5,413 nucleotides of DNA, from the NCBI GenBank assembly GCA_903872005.1, contig CAIQJD010000984.1, positions 1-5,413 on the forward strand. Direction: 5' to 3'. The notes under the pieces were generated by a model. It saw only the letters and a list, made by a program, of their open reading frames with translations. It was not told the origin of the DNA and made no database searches. The position numbers and the translations under genes were made by a program. The DNA comes from an uncultured bacterium. Lineage in GTDB: Bacteria > Chloroflexota > Anaerolineae > JACIWP01. Shown here piece after piece: positions 1-5,413 of the stretch. Every line of letters starts with the position of its first letter. Within the stretch, counting starts at the first letter, position 1.

Positions 1-320
1 CCCATCAGCAACAACGTCGGGCCGATGCGCTCCTTCAGGTTGCCCAGCACGGTGCCTTTGCCCTTGAACGCATATCCCAGATCGCCTTGCACGGCGCGCC
101 CCAGCCAGCGGACATAGCGGATGTAGATGGGCTTGTCCAGGTCATACTGCTGACGAATCTTCAGCAGTTGTTCTGGCCCCATGTTGAGGAACGCATCATA
201 GCCGACGATGTTGACGACGGGGTCGCCGGGCGAAAGAGCATACAGCGCGTAAACAATGAAGGTGATGGCGATGAACAATGGAAAAGAAATCAACACGCGG
301 CGAACGAGGTACTTGGTCAT
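1..320 (-). CDS. ABC transporter permease, DppB/OppB type (N-terminal part, runs off left edge)
   Basis: Inner-membrane permease of a peptide/nickel-type ABC importer, which would pair with a second permease, two ATPases and a solute-binding protein presumably encoded beyond the left edge. I read this from the minus strand: the ATG at 320-318 opens 106 codons with no stop before the edge. The protein starts MTKYLVRRVLISFPLFIAIT, a short basic N-terminus followed by one transmembrane helix (about residues 9-29). Then come the family-typical SPGDPV turn, an external segment with LDKPIYIRYVRWL, and the GDLGYAF motif. This order is standard for the N-terminal region of DppB/OppB permeases, which are usually a little over 300 residues, so about two thirds is missing. 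A GGAGG (334-338) lies 13 bases before the ATG, a rather long spacing. A promoter sits at 370-398. The substrate cannot be told from this fragment; dipeptides, oligopeptides or other small solutes are all possible. Confidence 0.9.
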   Translation of the reverse strand, partial: MTKYLVRRVLISFPLFIAITFIVYALYALSPGDPVVNIVGYDAFLNMGPEQLLKIRQQYDLDKPIYIRYVRWLGRAVQGDLGYAFKGKGTVLGNLKERIGPTLLLM

Positions 321-369
321 CGAACTTCACTGGCCTCCATTGGACAATATGCCAGACGTTCTAGCGTCT

Positions 370-398
370 ATTGTACCGGGTTTCACCCGATAACGCAA
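370..398 (-). promoter_or_regulatory. Sigma70-like promoter of the permease gene
   Basis: On the minus strand there is a -35 box TTGCGT (398-393), a 17-base spacer and a -10 box TACAAT (375-370). Transcription would start near 363, giving a leader of about 40 bases before the permease ATG at 320. The promoter lies only about 20 bases beyond the GntR stop codon, and no terminator-like hairpin with a T-run separates them, so read-through from the regulator is also possible. Match and spacing are good, but the call rests on sequence alone. Confidence 0.55.
377..389. promoter_or_regulatory. Candidate FadR-type operator in the permease promoter spacer
   Basis: A perfect inverted repeat, CGGGT-TTC-ACCCG, lies wholly within the spacer between the -35 and -10 boxes of the permease promoter, a classic repressor position. 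Its core is GT-N3-AC, which is what the GntR/FadR subfamily is known to recognise. The neighbouring regulator gene (419-1177) is of that subfamily, so it is the natural candidate to bind here. The palindrome is seen; binding is inferred. Confidence 0.4.
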
Positions 399-418
399 AC
401 AATCGCCGGCGCCCTCGG

Positions 419-1177
419 CTAACCTTCATGACTGGCCGGCACGACGCTCAACTGCTTGACTTTCGCCAGGCTCGCTTCCAGCCTGGCTTGCGCCACAGCG
501 ATATTCCCATCCCGCAAAGCCTCTACAATGGGCAAATGCTTGGCAGCTTCTTCGACATTCTTGCCGGCTGGCAACGGGCTGCCGGGCAGCACCATCAGAT
601 CCAGATACGCTCTCCAGATGGCGTCCATCAGCTTGCTGAACGCCGGATTGCCCAAGCGGGCATACAGCCGGCGATGGAATTGATGGTCTTCCTCAAAATA
701 GGGCTGCCCCACGCCCGCCTTCTCTACCATGGTCTGGGCCAGCGCCTCGAGAGCGGTGATGTCGGCCGGCGTCAGCAGCGCCGCCGCCTGAGAAAAGAAA
801 CCCACCTCCAGACAGGCGCGAATCTGATTCAGGCCGGCCACCGTGTCTCGATTCAAGTCCAGACTCAGCACCAGCGCCTCGGTGACAGCGTCCAACGAGT
901 TCTCGCACACGTACCAGCCCGACCCCACGCGCGCCTGCACGATGCCCAAAGCCTGCAAACCCCGCAGCGCCTCGCGCACGGCATTGCGTCCTACCCCCAA
1001 CGTACGCGCCAAGAGGTGCTCTGAGGGAAGACGATCGCCGGCCGACAGACGATTCTCGCGCAGATAGGCCACTACCCGTTCCTGGATCGCGTCGTTGACC
1101 TTGATCTGCGACAAAGGAGCCAGACCGCGCAGCGACTTCAGTTCCTCGGCGGGGCTTTGTTGGGTCATGGGCAACAT
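419..1177 (-). CDS. GntR-family transcriptional regulator, FadR subfamily (FCD domain)
   Basis: Cytoplasmic DNA-binding regulator of 252 residues, a normal length for the FadR subfamily. The winged helix-turn-helix spans about residues 26-92. It includes the signature PSEHLLARTLGVGRNAVREA (51-70), then LRGLQALGIV and the wing ending in GSGWYV. The ligand-binding all-helical FCD domain covers about 108-245, with the usual R120 and E124 (IRACLE), D164 and H168 in DHQFH, and H214. The last metal-ligand histidine expected about 22 residues after H214 appears to be S236. Members of this family usually repress genes for import or breakdown of organic acids, sugars acids or related compounds and are released by the ligand. 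The gene has its own promoter (1210-1238) and ends 98 bp before the permease ATG, which it probably regulates. The start is uncertain: ATGs at 1177 and 1168 are both in frame and neither has a clear ribosome site. The effector cannot be read from the sequence. Confidence 0.93.
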   Translation of the reverse strand: MLPMTQQSPAEELKSLRGLAPLSQIKVNDAIQERVVAYLRENRLSAGDRLPSEHLLARTLGVGRNAVREALRGLQALGIVQARVGSGWYVCENSLDAVTEALVLSLDLNRDTVAGLNQIRACLEVGFFSQAAALLTPADITALEALAQTMVEKAGVGQPYFEEDHQFHRRLYARLGNPAFSKLMDAIWRAYLDLMVLPGSPLPAGKNVEEAAKHLPIVEALRDGNIAVAQARLEASLAKVKQLSVVPASHEG

Positions 1178-1193
1178 CCGGAGAATCTGTAGG

Positions 1194-1204
1194 CTGTCCC
1201 ACAG
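1194..1204. promoter_or_regulatory. Candidate autoregulatory operator of the GntR gene
   Basis: The perfect inverted repeat CTGT-CCC-ACAG covers the expected transcription start (about 1203) of the GntR promoter. Its core is again GT-N3-AC, as in FadR-type operators, although the outer bases differ from the palindrome at 377-389. Binding at the start site would block transcription, fitting autorepression. It is short enough to arise by chance, so the position and the family rule carry most of the weight. Confidence 0.35.
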
Positions 1205-1209
1205 GTTCT

Positions 1210-1238
1210 ATCATATCATAGCTTGAAGCCGCTGTCAA
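1210..1238 (-). promoter_or_regulatory. Strong sigma70-like promoter of the GntR gene
   Basis: On the minus strand a perfect -35 box TTGACA (1238-1233) is followed after exactly 17 bases by a -10 box TATGAT (1215-1210). This is the best promoter in the window. The start would fall near 1203, leaving a short leader of about 25 bases with no clear Shine-Dalgarno sequence before the ATG at 1177. The -35 box begins 20 bases after the stop codon of the upstream small membrane protein gene. Confidence 0.7.
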
Positions 1239-1257
1239 TACCCCAATTTTTGTGCCT

Positions 1258-1587
1258 TCACAGCAGCTCTGGCCCCACCAACCGCGTCGCGCCCAGCGTG
1301 ATGACCCACCACCCTACCAACAGGACCACCATGTTCAGCCACAACCAGCCGAAGCCGGCCCATTCGGATGTCAGCTCACGGGCGGTATAACGTCGGAAAA
1401 AGACGACATCCACGGCATTGGCCGCCGGGTGCGCGCAGATGAACAGGCCCAGGAACACGCCGATGGCCCCATCGAGCACATCCCGACCCGTGAAATGGTG
1501 CAGATAGGGCAGAAGCAGGCCGTAGGCCAACGCCAGCGCGACCAGCAGGATCAGCCGGCCAATGTTGTATGGATGGCGGCGCTGCAT
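1258..1587 (-). CDS. Small three-helix membrane protein of unknown function
   Basis: A 109-residue protein that I do not recognise as a named family. It has three hydrophobic segments: about residues 9-29 (rich in Leu and Ala), 38-64 and 80-103 (Trp-rich, with WLWLN and GWWVI). The second contains CAHPAAN (51-57), whose Cys and His are conspicuous inside a membrane segment. Arg residues at 3-4 and around 65-70 suggest a cytoplasmic N-terminus and a cytoplasmic loop between helices two and three, giving odd topology; this is only a positive-inside estimate. The start is well supported: GGAGG at 1595-1599 lies 7 bases before the ATG at 1587. The gene starts 36 bp after the DUF1847 stop on the same strand with no promoter or terminator between them, so the two are probably cotranscribed. 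Confidence 0.75.
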   Translation of the reverse strand: MQRRHPYNIGRLILLVALALAYGLLLPYLHHFTGRDVLDGAIGVFLGLFICAHPAANAVDVVFFRRYTARELTSEWAGFGWLWLNMVVLLVGWWVITLGATRLVGPELL

Positions 1588-1623
1588 GTTGCCACCTCCC
1601 GCAGGGCTGCCGGGCGACGCAAC

Positions 1624-2271
1624 TTACCCCCCGTGGTGCGGCCCCCACACGCGCTTGTAGTAGCTGTGCGCCGTATAGAGCGCCGCGGCCGGGTTGTGGC
1701 CCGAGACGCGATCCTTGGCGATGAGTACCGTCGCCGGCGCCTGCGAATACTTGAAGAAGATGCTGTCATGCCCGACACATAGACCAATCACGACATTCAG
1801 GCCCGTGCCAATATGATTGAGCAGCCGCGCCTGCGCGGCCGGATCACAAATCGGCTCAAAGCTCCCCGGGTGCAGCTTCTCTGCATCCAGGACGCCGATC
1901 TCCTCTTTCGGAATGCCGCCTGCTTTGCAGCACACGCTGAACACCTGGAAGCCATGCGACTCGAAGATCTCCTGGGCGATGCGCGCCTCGCGCAGCAGGC
2001 CGACGCAGGTAGCGATGCCCAGCTTTGCGACCTTCAAGCGGTGCGCGAAATCGAGGGTGTTTTCCAGGCGCGAAGCCAGGGGATAGCCGGCCGCTTCCGT
2101 GCGGGCCGCCGCAACCATCAGTTGCTTCAGCGCATCGTCCGCCTCGATCTCCGCCCGCACCGCCTCGATGACGGCCGGCTCCTGGCGCTCCGGGCAGAAC
2201 TTGGGCTGCGTCCGCGCGCCGGCTTCCTCGCAACAGGCGCGAACCTCGCAATAGGCGCACTTGTATTCCAT
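1624..2271 (-). CDS. DUF1847 family putative metal-binding protein
   Basis: A 215-residue soluble protein matching my memory of DUF1847, a family of uncharacterised, cysteine-rich, putative zinc- or metal-binding proteins found in archaea and anaerobic bacteria. The N-terminus carries a cysteine cluster (C5, C8, C13, C14, C26) that could form a metal site or Fe-S site. Further conserved-looking blocks are GIATCVGLLREA (85-96), FSVCCKAGGIPKEE (111-124), the NPIxQA-like CDPAAQARLLN (142-152) and GLCVGHDSIFFKYS (163-176), then KDRVSGHNPAAALY (186-199). There are ten cysteines and nine histidines in all. No signal peptide or membrane segment is seen, so it should be cytoplasmic. The ATG at 2271 is preceded by GAGGA five bases upstream, and a promoter lies at 2316-2344. 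It leads a probable operon with the small membrane protein downstream. The biochemical role of the family is unknown to me. Confidence 0.88.
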   Translation of the reverse strand: MEYKCAYCEVRACCEEAGARTQPKFCPERQEPAVIEAVRAEIEADDALKQLMVAAARTEAAGYPLASRLENTLDFAHRLKVAKLGIATCVGLLREARIAQEIFESHGFQVFSVCCKAGGIPKEEIGVLDAEKLHPGSFEPICDPAAQARLLNHIGTGLNVVIGLCVGHDSIFFKYSQAPATVLIAKDRVSGHNPAAALYTAHSYYKRVWGPHHGG

Positions 2272-2315
2272 GAGCGTCCTCGGTCGAAGATGTGATTCTT
2301 CAAGATGGCAAGAAG

Positions 2316-2344
2316 ATCATACATCAAAGCGCGCGTAAAGGCAA
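2316..2344 (-). promoter_or_regulatory. Sigma70-like promoter of the DUF1847/membrane protein operon
   Basis: On the minus strand TTGCCT (2344-2339) is followed after 17 bases by TATGAT (2321-2316). The start would be near 2309, giving a leader of about 38 bases. A 5-bp inverted repeat TTCTT/AAGAA (2296-2300 with 2310-2314, 9-base loop) overlaps that start and could be an operator, though it is short. The -35 is only a partial match. Confidence 0.5.
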
Positions 2345-2372
2345 GCGTTAGTCGGGGTGTGTTTCAATTTTT

Positions 2373-2473
2373 GGGCGTGTGTGTAGCCTTGTGCGCGTCT
2401 GATCCGGGCCAAAACGCCCACAAGGGGCTAGGCTACGACAGCCCCGATGCCCGTCCCCCAAATGGAAAGGGAC
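2373..2473 (+). repeat. Cluster of overlapping inverted repeats in the VIT-VWA leader
   Basis: Four small perfect inverted repeats crowd this segment: GGGCGT/ACGCCC (2373-2378 with 2414-2419), CCTTGTG/CACAAGG (2387-2393 with 2419-2425), GGGGCT/AGCCCC (2424-2429 with 2440-2445) and GTCCC/GGGAC (2453-2457 with 2469-2473). The first and second share base 2419 and overlap in space, and the second and third share 2424-2425, so they would partly exclude each other in RNA. It might be a structured leader, protein-binding sites or chance in GC-rich DNA. I recognise no known riboswitch. Confidence 0.3.
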
Positions 2474-2576
2474 CCTGCCGGCGGTTGGCGCGCTGCCGGC
2501 GTCTGCGCGCTGCGGAACTTCTGCCGAGTCGGCGTCGTCCTACATACAGGAAGACGGGACCGCGTTTGGTGTGTAG

Positions 2577-2582
2577 AGGAGG
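2577..2582 (+). promoter_or_regulatory. Ribosome binding site fixing the VIT-VWA start
   Basis: AGGAGG lies seven bases before the ATG at 2590. This decides the start: the frame remains open for 95 codons upstream, but the first ATG at 2305 has no comparable site, and the signal peptide begins exactly at 2590. Confidence 0.85.
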
Positions 2583-2589
2583 AGATACG

Positions 2590-4839
2590 ATGCGAACCAC
2601 GTTCTTTGCGCGAAGTAAGGTGGGGCTGGCCGCCCTGTTGGCCGGCCTATTGCTGCTATTGGCCGTCCAGCCGGCGCTGGCCGACGGCATGATCATCCCC
2701 CAGCCGCCGGCAGACCCGCGCCTGCCTCGGCCGCCCCAGCTCACGGTGCGCTACCATCGCGTCAATGTGACGATCAACGGGCCCCTGGCCGTGACGCATA
2801 TTGACCAGGTCTTCGTCAACGAATCGCGCCAGACTATCGAGGGCGTCTACGTCTTCCCCATGCCGGCCGACGCCGCCGTCTCCAACTTCGCCATGACCGT
2901 AGATGGCAAACGCATGGAAGGCGAGCTTCTGACCCGCGAACAGGCGCGCCGCATCTATGAAGACATCGTGCGGCAGCAACGCGATCCGGCGCTGCTGGAA
3001 TATGTCGGGCGCGGCGCGTTCCGCGCCAGCATCTTCCCCATTCCGCCCAACGCCGAACGGCGTATCGAGATTGAGTACAGCCAGGTCTTGACCGCCGAAG
3101 CCGGCCTCGTGCGCTACCGCTACCCGCTCAACACCGAGCGTTTCTCGGCGCGCGCCTTGAGTCAGGTGAGCATTAACGTCGAGATTCGCGCCGATGCGCC
3201 GCTCAACGCCATCTATTCCCCCAGCCACGACGTCAGCGTGGCACGCGACGGCCAATATCGGGCGCGCATCGGGTACGAGGCCGCCAACGTCCTCCCGGAT
3301 CGCGATTTCGAGCTATATTTCAGCACAACCGCAGATCCGGTCGGGATCAGCGTCCTCAGCTACAAGCAGGCCGGCGAAGATGGCTTCTTCCTGCTCCTCG
3401 CCTCGCCGGCGACGCCAGCCCAACAGCCGGCCGTCATCGCCCGCGACATCATCTTTGTCCTCGATACTTCGGGCAGCATGCAGGGGGACAAATTCCGCCA
3501 GGCCCAGGAAGCGGTGAAATTTGTCCTCGACCACCTGAACCCCGAGGACCGTTTCAACATCGTAGACTTCAGCACCGACGTCCGCACCTACGCCGAGCGC
3601 ATGGCCCCGGCGGCCCAGGCTGCCGACGGCCGGCGCTATGTCTCCGAACGCCGGGCGAGCGGAGGCACGGATATCAATCGCGCCATGCTGCAAGCCCTAT
3701 CGTTGCTGCAAGACGCCAGCCGGCCGCAGGTCATCATCTTCTTGACCGATGGCCTTCCGACCGGCGGCGTCACTGACGTCAACCAAATCATCGCCAATGT
3801 GGCCAAGGCCGCCGGCTCGAAAGGTCGCATCTTCACCTTCGGCGTCGGCTATGACGTGAACACGATCCTGCTCGACAGCATCGCCCAGGACCAGCGCGGC
3901 GCCAGCGCCTACATCCAACCCAACGAGAACATCGAAGCCAAAGTATCCGATTTCTACGCCAAGATCAGCGCGCCGGTGCTGGCAAACCCGCAGCTTGACT
4001 TCGGAGGACTCCGCGTCACAGATGTCTACCCGGCCCCCTTGCCCGATCTCTTCCTCGGCAGCCAGTTGGTTCTGGTGGGCCGCTACCGCCAGGGCGGCGC
4101 CGGCGCGCTGACGCTGCGCGGCGATGTCAACGGCCGGCAAGAGAGCTATGTCTACCGCAATGTGGCCTTCGCGACGGCCGGCGGCGATGTCTTCATTGCC
4201 CGCCTGTGGGCCACACGCAAGATCGGCTACCTGCTGAACCAGATTCGGCTCAATGGCGCCAACAAGGAGCTGATTGATGAGCTGGTGGATTTGAGCATCC
4301 GCTACGGCATCGTCACCCCGTACACCTCGTATCTGGTGCAGGAGGATGGCGCTCTGACCAGCGCCGGCCGCGAGCAGATCGCCCTGCGCGAGCAGAAGGC
4401 TCTGGCCGCGCCGGCCGCCCCATCCGGCGCGGGAGCCGTCCAACGCAGCATGGACTCGGCCGGGATGGGCAGCGCCAACGTGGCCGCGACGCCACAAGCG
4501 GAGCAAGTGAAAGTGGTAGGCGACCGCGCCTTTGTGCTGCGCGCCGGCGTATGGACCGACACGCGCTTTGAGCCGGATCGTATGTCGGCGACGAAAGTTC
4601 AGTTTGGCTCGTCGGCGCACTTCGACCTGCTGACCCGCTACCCGGAAGCCGGCCCATACCTGGCGCTGGGCGATCAGGTCATCGTTCTGCTCGGCGGGCA
4701 AGCCTATCAGATCGGTCCGCAAGGCGCGACGGAAGCGGCCGCGCCGGCCGTCAGCCCGACCCCGCCGGCTGCTGCCACGCCGCCGGCCGGAGCCTGGTAC
4801 GACCCGGCGTGGCGCTGGCTAATGGGACTCTTCAGATAG
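2590..4839 (+). CDS. Secreted VIT and von Willebrand factor A domain protein (inter-alpha-trypsin inhibitor heavy chain-like)
   Basis: A 749-residue exported protein resembling bacterial relatives of inter-alpha-trypsin inhibitor heavy chains. A signal peptide (basic residues to 10, hydrophobic 11-26, ALA cleavage site after A31) precedes a VIT domain at about 49-167, with GVYVFPMP (85-92) and the IYEDI helix (122-126). The VWA domain covers about 284-463. Its MIDAS is complete: DTSGS (D292, S294, S296), T360 in SGGTD and D387 in LTDG, so it should bind a divalent metal and a protein ligand. A third region (465-590) ends with the family-typical RYGIVTPYTSYLV (571-583). A small module at 638-708 contains the typical VVGDRAFVLRAGVWTDTRF. 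A Pro/Ala/Thr linker (712-735) leads to a Trp-rich tail ending WRWLMGLFR. There are no cysteines, no sortase signal and no C-terminal membrane helix. It is monocistronic, ends in tandem TAG stops and is followed by a terminator. The partner is unknown; adhesion or extracellular protein assembly is inferred from the domains. Confidence 0.93.
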   Translation: MRTTFFARSKVGLAALLAGLLLLLAVQPALADGMIIPQPPADPRLPRPPQLTVRYHRVNVTINGPLAVTHIDQVFVNESRQTIEGVYVFPMPADAAVSNFAMTVDGKRMEGELLTREQARRIYEDIVRQQRDPALLEYVGRGAFRASIFPIPPNAERRIEIEYSQVLTAEAGLVRYRYPLNTERFSARALSQVSINVEIRADAPLNAIYSPSHDVSVARDGQYRARIGYEAANVLPDRDFELYFSTTADPVGISVLSYKQAGEDGFFLLLASPATPAQQPAVIARDIIFVLDTSGSMQGDKFRQAQEAVKFVLDHLNPEDRFNIVDFSTDVRTYAERMAPAAQAADGRRYVSERRASGGTDINRAMLQALSLLQDASRPQVIIFLTDGLPTGGVTDVNQIIANVAKAAGSKGRIFTFGVGYDVNTILLDSIAQDQRGASAYIQPNENIEAKVSDFYAKISAPVLANPQLDFGGLRVTDVYPAPLPDLFLGSQLVLVGRYRQGGAGALTLRGDVNGRQESYVYRNVAFATAGGDVFIARLWATRKIGYLLNQIRLNGANKELIDELVDLSIRYGIVTPYTSYLVQEDGALTSAGREQIALREQKALAAPAAPSGAGAVQRSMDSAGMGSANVAATPQAEQVKVVGDRAFVLRAGVWTDTRFEPDRMSATKVQFGSSAHFDLLTRYPEAGPYLALGDQVIVLLGGQAYQIGPQGATEAAAPAVSPTPPAAATPPAGAWYDPAWRWLMGLFR

Positions 4840-4856
4840 TAGACCCAGCAAAGAGC

Positions 4857-4884
4857 GAGGGCGGCCCTGGGGCCGCCCTCTTTT
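4857..4884 (+). terminator. Intrinsic terminator of the VIT-VWA gene
   Basis: A perfect 10-bp GC-rich stem (GAGGGCGGCC, 4857-4866, with its complement 4871-4880) around a CTGG loop is followed at once by TTTT (4881-4884). It begins 17 bases after the stop codon. Read on the minus strand the same hairpin follows the hydrolase stop codon by about 20 bases. There its T-run is interrupted (GCTCTTTG), so it may terminate both converging genes, less well leftward. Confidence 0.85.
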
Positions 4885-4901
4885 CGTGCGCTGCTCTCGT
4901 C

Positions 4902-5413
4902 CTACACCCGCTGGTCGAGCCAATCGGCGACCAGCGCGTACACGGCATCCTTCTCATACTCGTTGTAAATCTCGTGGTACAGGCCATCGAAAATCTTCAA
5001 CGTCTTGTCCGACGAAGAGACAGTAGCATAGAGGATGTGACTTGCGGCCGGATCCGCCAATGAATCAGCGCCGCCATGCATACACAGGACAGGCGCAGAC
5101 ACCATGTTGAGCTGCGTCAGAGCGACGTCGGCGCTTCGCAGTAACTCTGACCCCGTGCGAGCCATGATTTTGCCACGATAGTTGAGCGGATCCGTATCAT
5201 AGTCGCGCATGACGGTTGGATCATGACTCAGCCAATCGCTCTTCAGTTCCTGCAACGGAAAGCTAGGCGCCGCCACCGCGACGACCCCGGTAATCGCTTT
5301 CAGGAAAGGCGAAATGCCGGCTCCCGCCATCAGCCCAACGCCCGACACGACGCAGCCATCTATCTCCTGCGGATAGCTCTCGGCATACATCATCGCCAGC
5401 GTCCCGCCCAACG
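4902..5413 (-). CDS. Alpha/beta hydrolase, monoacylglycerol lipase-like (C-terminal part, cut by right edge)
   Basis: Probable serine hydrolase of the Hydrolase_4/monoacylglycerol lipase group, which cleaves fatty-acyl esters such as monoglycerides or lysophospholipids. The window begins inside the gene: the first full codon (TTG at 5411, a leucine, not a start) opens LGGTLAMMYAESYP, the second half of a GHSLGG-type nucleophile elbow, so the catalytic serine lies just outside. Counting that leucine as 1, the catalytic acid is D116 in LCMHGGADSLADP and the catalytic histidine is H146 in FDGLYHEIYNE; both fit the family. The cap region is about 27-105. The visible 169 residues end normally at a TAG (4904-4902), and roughly the first 100 residues are missing. 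No signal peptide can be judged. It converges on the VIT-VWA gene with a 62-bp gap and no evident functional link. Substrate is inferred from family only. Confidence 0.88.
   Translation of the reverse strand, partial: LGGTLAMMYAESYPQEIDGCVVSGVGLMAGAGISPFLKAITGVVAVAAPSFPLQELKSDWLSHDPTVMRDYDTDPLNYRGKIMARTGSELLRSADVALTQLNMVSAPVLCMHGGADSLADPAASHILYATVSSSDKTLKIFDGLYHEIYNEYEKDAVYALVADWLDQRV

Larger units (their letters stand above)
2272..2589. other. Divergent intergenic region between DUF1847 and VIT-VWA genes
   Basis: This 318-bp gap holds the leftward DUF1847 promoter (2316-2344), a cluster of small inverted repeats (2373-2473) and the VIT-VWA ribosome site (2577-2582). A GT-rich stretch runs across about 2354-2393. 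The VIT-VWA reading frame stays open back to an ATG at 2305, but that extension is Arg-rich low-quality sequence with no family resemblance, and I treat it as non-coding. No convincing rightward promoter is visible; the best -10-like words (TACATA at 2541, TAGGCT at 2429) have no good -35 partner. Confidence 0.7.

Noticed and set aside
404..420. GC-rich inverted repeat just after the GntR stop as a terminator
   Set aside because: The stem is only about four reliable base pairs and no T-run follows it on the minus strand, so it does not qualify as an intrinsic terminator.
371..1024. Open frame of 217 codons antisense to the GntR gene
   Set aside because: It mirrors the GntR codons, is rich in Arg, Gln and His without any recognisable domain, and has no separate evidence of expression.
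2305..2589. Upstream extension of the VIT-VWA frame, adding 95 residues
   Set aside because: The extension is Arg-rich with no family resemblance. The signal peptide and an ideal AGGAGG site fix the start at 2590, and the extension overlaps the opposing DUF1847 promoter.
2656..3255. Open frame of 199 codons antisense to the VIT domain
   Set aside because: The sense strand encodes a conserved VIT domain; the antisense product has no family features.
3697..4722. Long open frame (341 codons) antisense to the VIT-VWA gene
   Set aside because: It lies entirely opposite a well-supported gene, has composition typical of reverse frames in GC-rich DNA (rich in Gln, Arg, His, Ala), and shows no motif or ribosome site that I can support.
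4809..5063. Plus-strand open frame of 84 codons across the convergent gap
   Set aside because: It overlaps the VIT-VWA 3' end, reads through the terminator hairpin and runs antisense to the hydrolase; there is no ribosome site.
5409..5411. TTG as the start codon of the hydrolase
   Set aside because: The residues that follow are the second half of a GHSLGG nucleophile elbow, so this TTG is an internal leucine and the gene continues past the window edge.

Overview
The window looks like a stretch of an environmental bacterial chromosome of moderately high GC. Gene content (a Dpp/Opp-type peptide permease, a GntR/FCD regulator, a DUF1847 protein and a secreted VIT-VWA protein) and the great abundance of the hexamer GCCGGC suggest a Chloroflexota (Anaerolineae-like) genome. 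That assignment is inference from general resemblance; no rRNA or marker gene is present to prove it.

Layout. On the minus strand, reading leftward from about position 2340, lie a DUF1847 cysteine-rich putative metal-binding protein (2271-1624), a three-helix small membrane protein (1587-1258), a GntR-family FadR/FCD-type repressor (1177-419) and the N-terminal 106 codons of a DppB/OppB-like ABC permease (320-1, running off the left edge). A 318-bp divergent intergenic region (2272-2589) separates these from a plus-strand gene for a 749-residue secreted VIT + von Willebrand A protein (2590-4839), which ends at a strong intrinsic terminator (4857-4884). Converging on it from the right is a minus-strand alpha/beta hydrolase of the monoacylglycerol lipase type (4902-5413), cut by the window edge just after its nucleophile elbow.

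How the genes may work together. The GntR gene and the permease gene each have a good sigma70-like promoter. Each promoter carries a small palindrome with the GT-N3-AC core typical of FadR-type operators, so the simplest reading is a repressor controlling itself and the adjacent peptide or oligopeptide importer in response to an organic-acid-like ligand. DUF1847 and the small membrane protein are 36 bp apart and share one promoter, so they are probably a two-gene operon. The VIT-VWA protein and the hydrolase have no visible functional link to the rest.

No CRISPR array, insertion sequence, tRNA, rRNA or defence system is visible. Most of the window is ordinary; the points of interest are regulatory architecture, the DUF1847/membrane protein pair, an altered FCD metal site, the cysteine-free VIT-VWA protein with an aromatic tail, and the hexamer excess.
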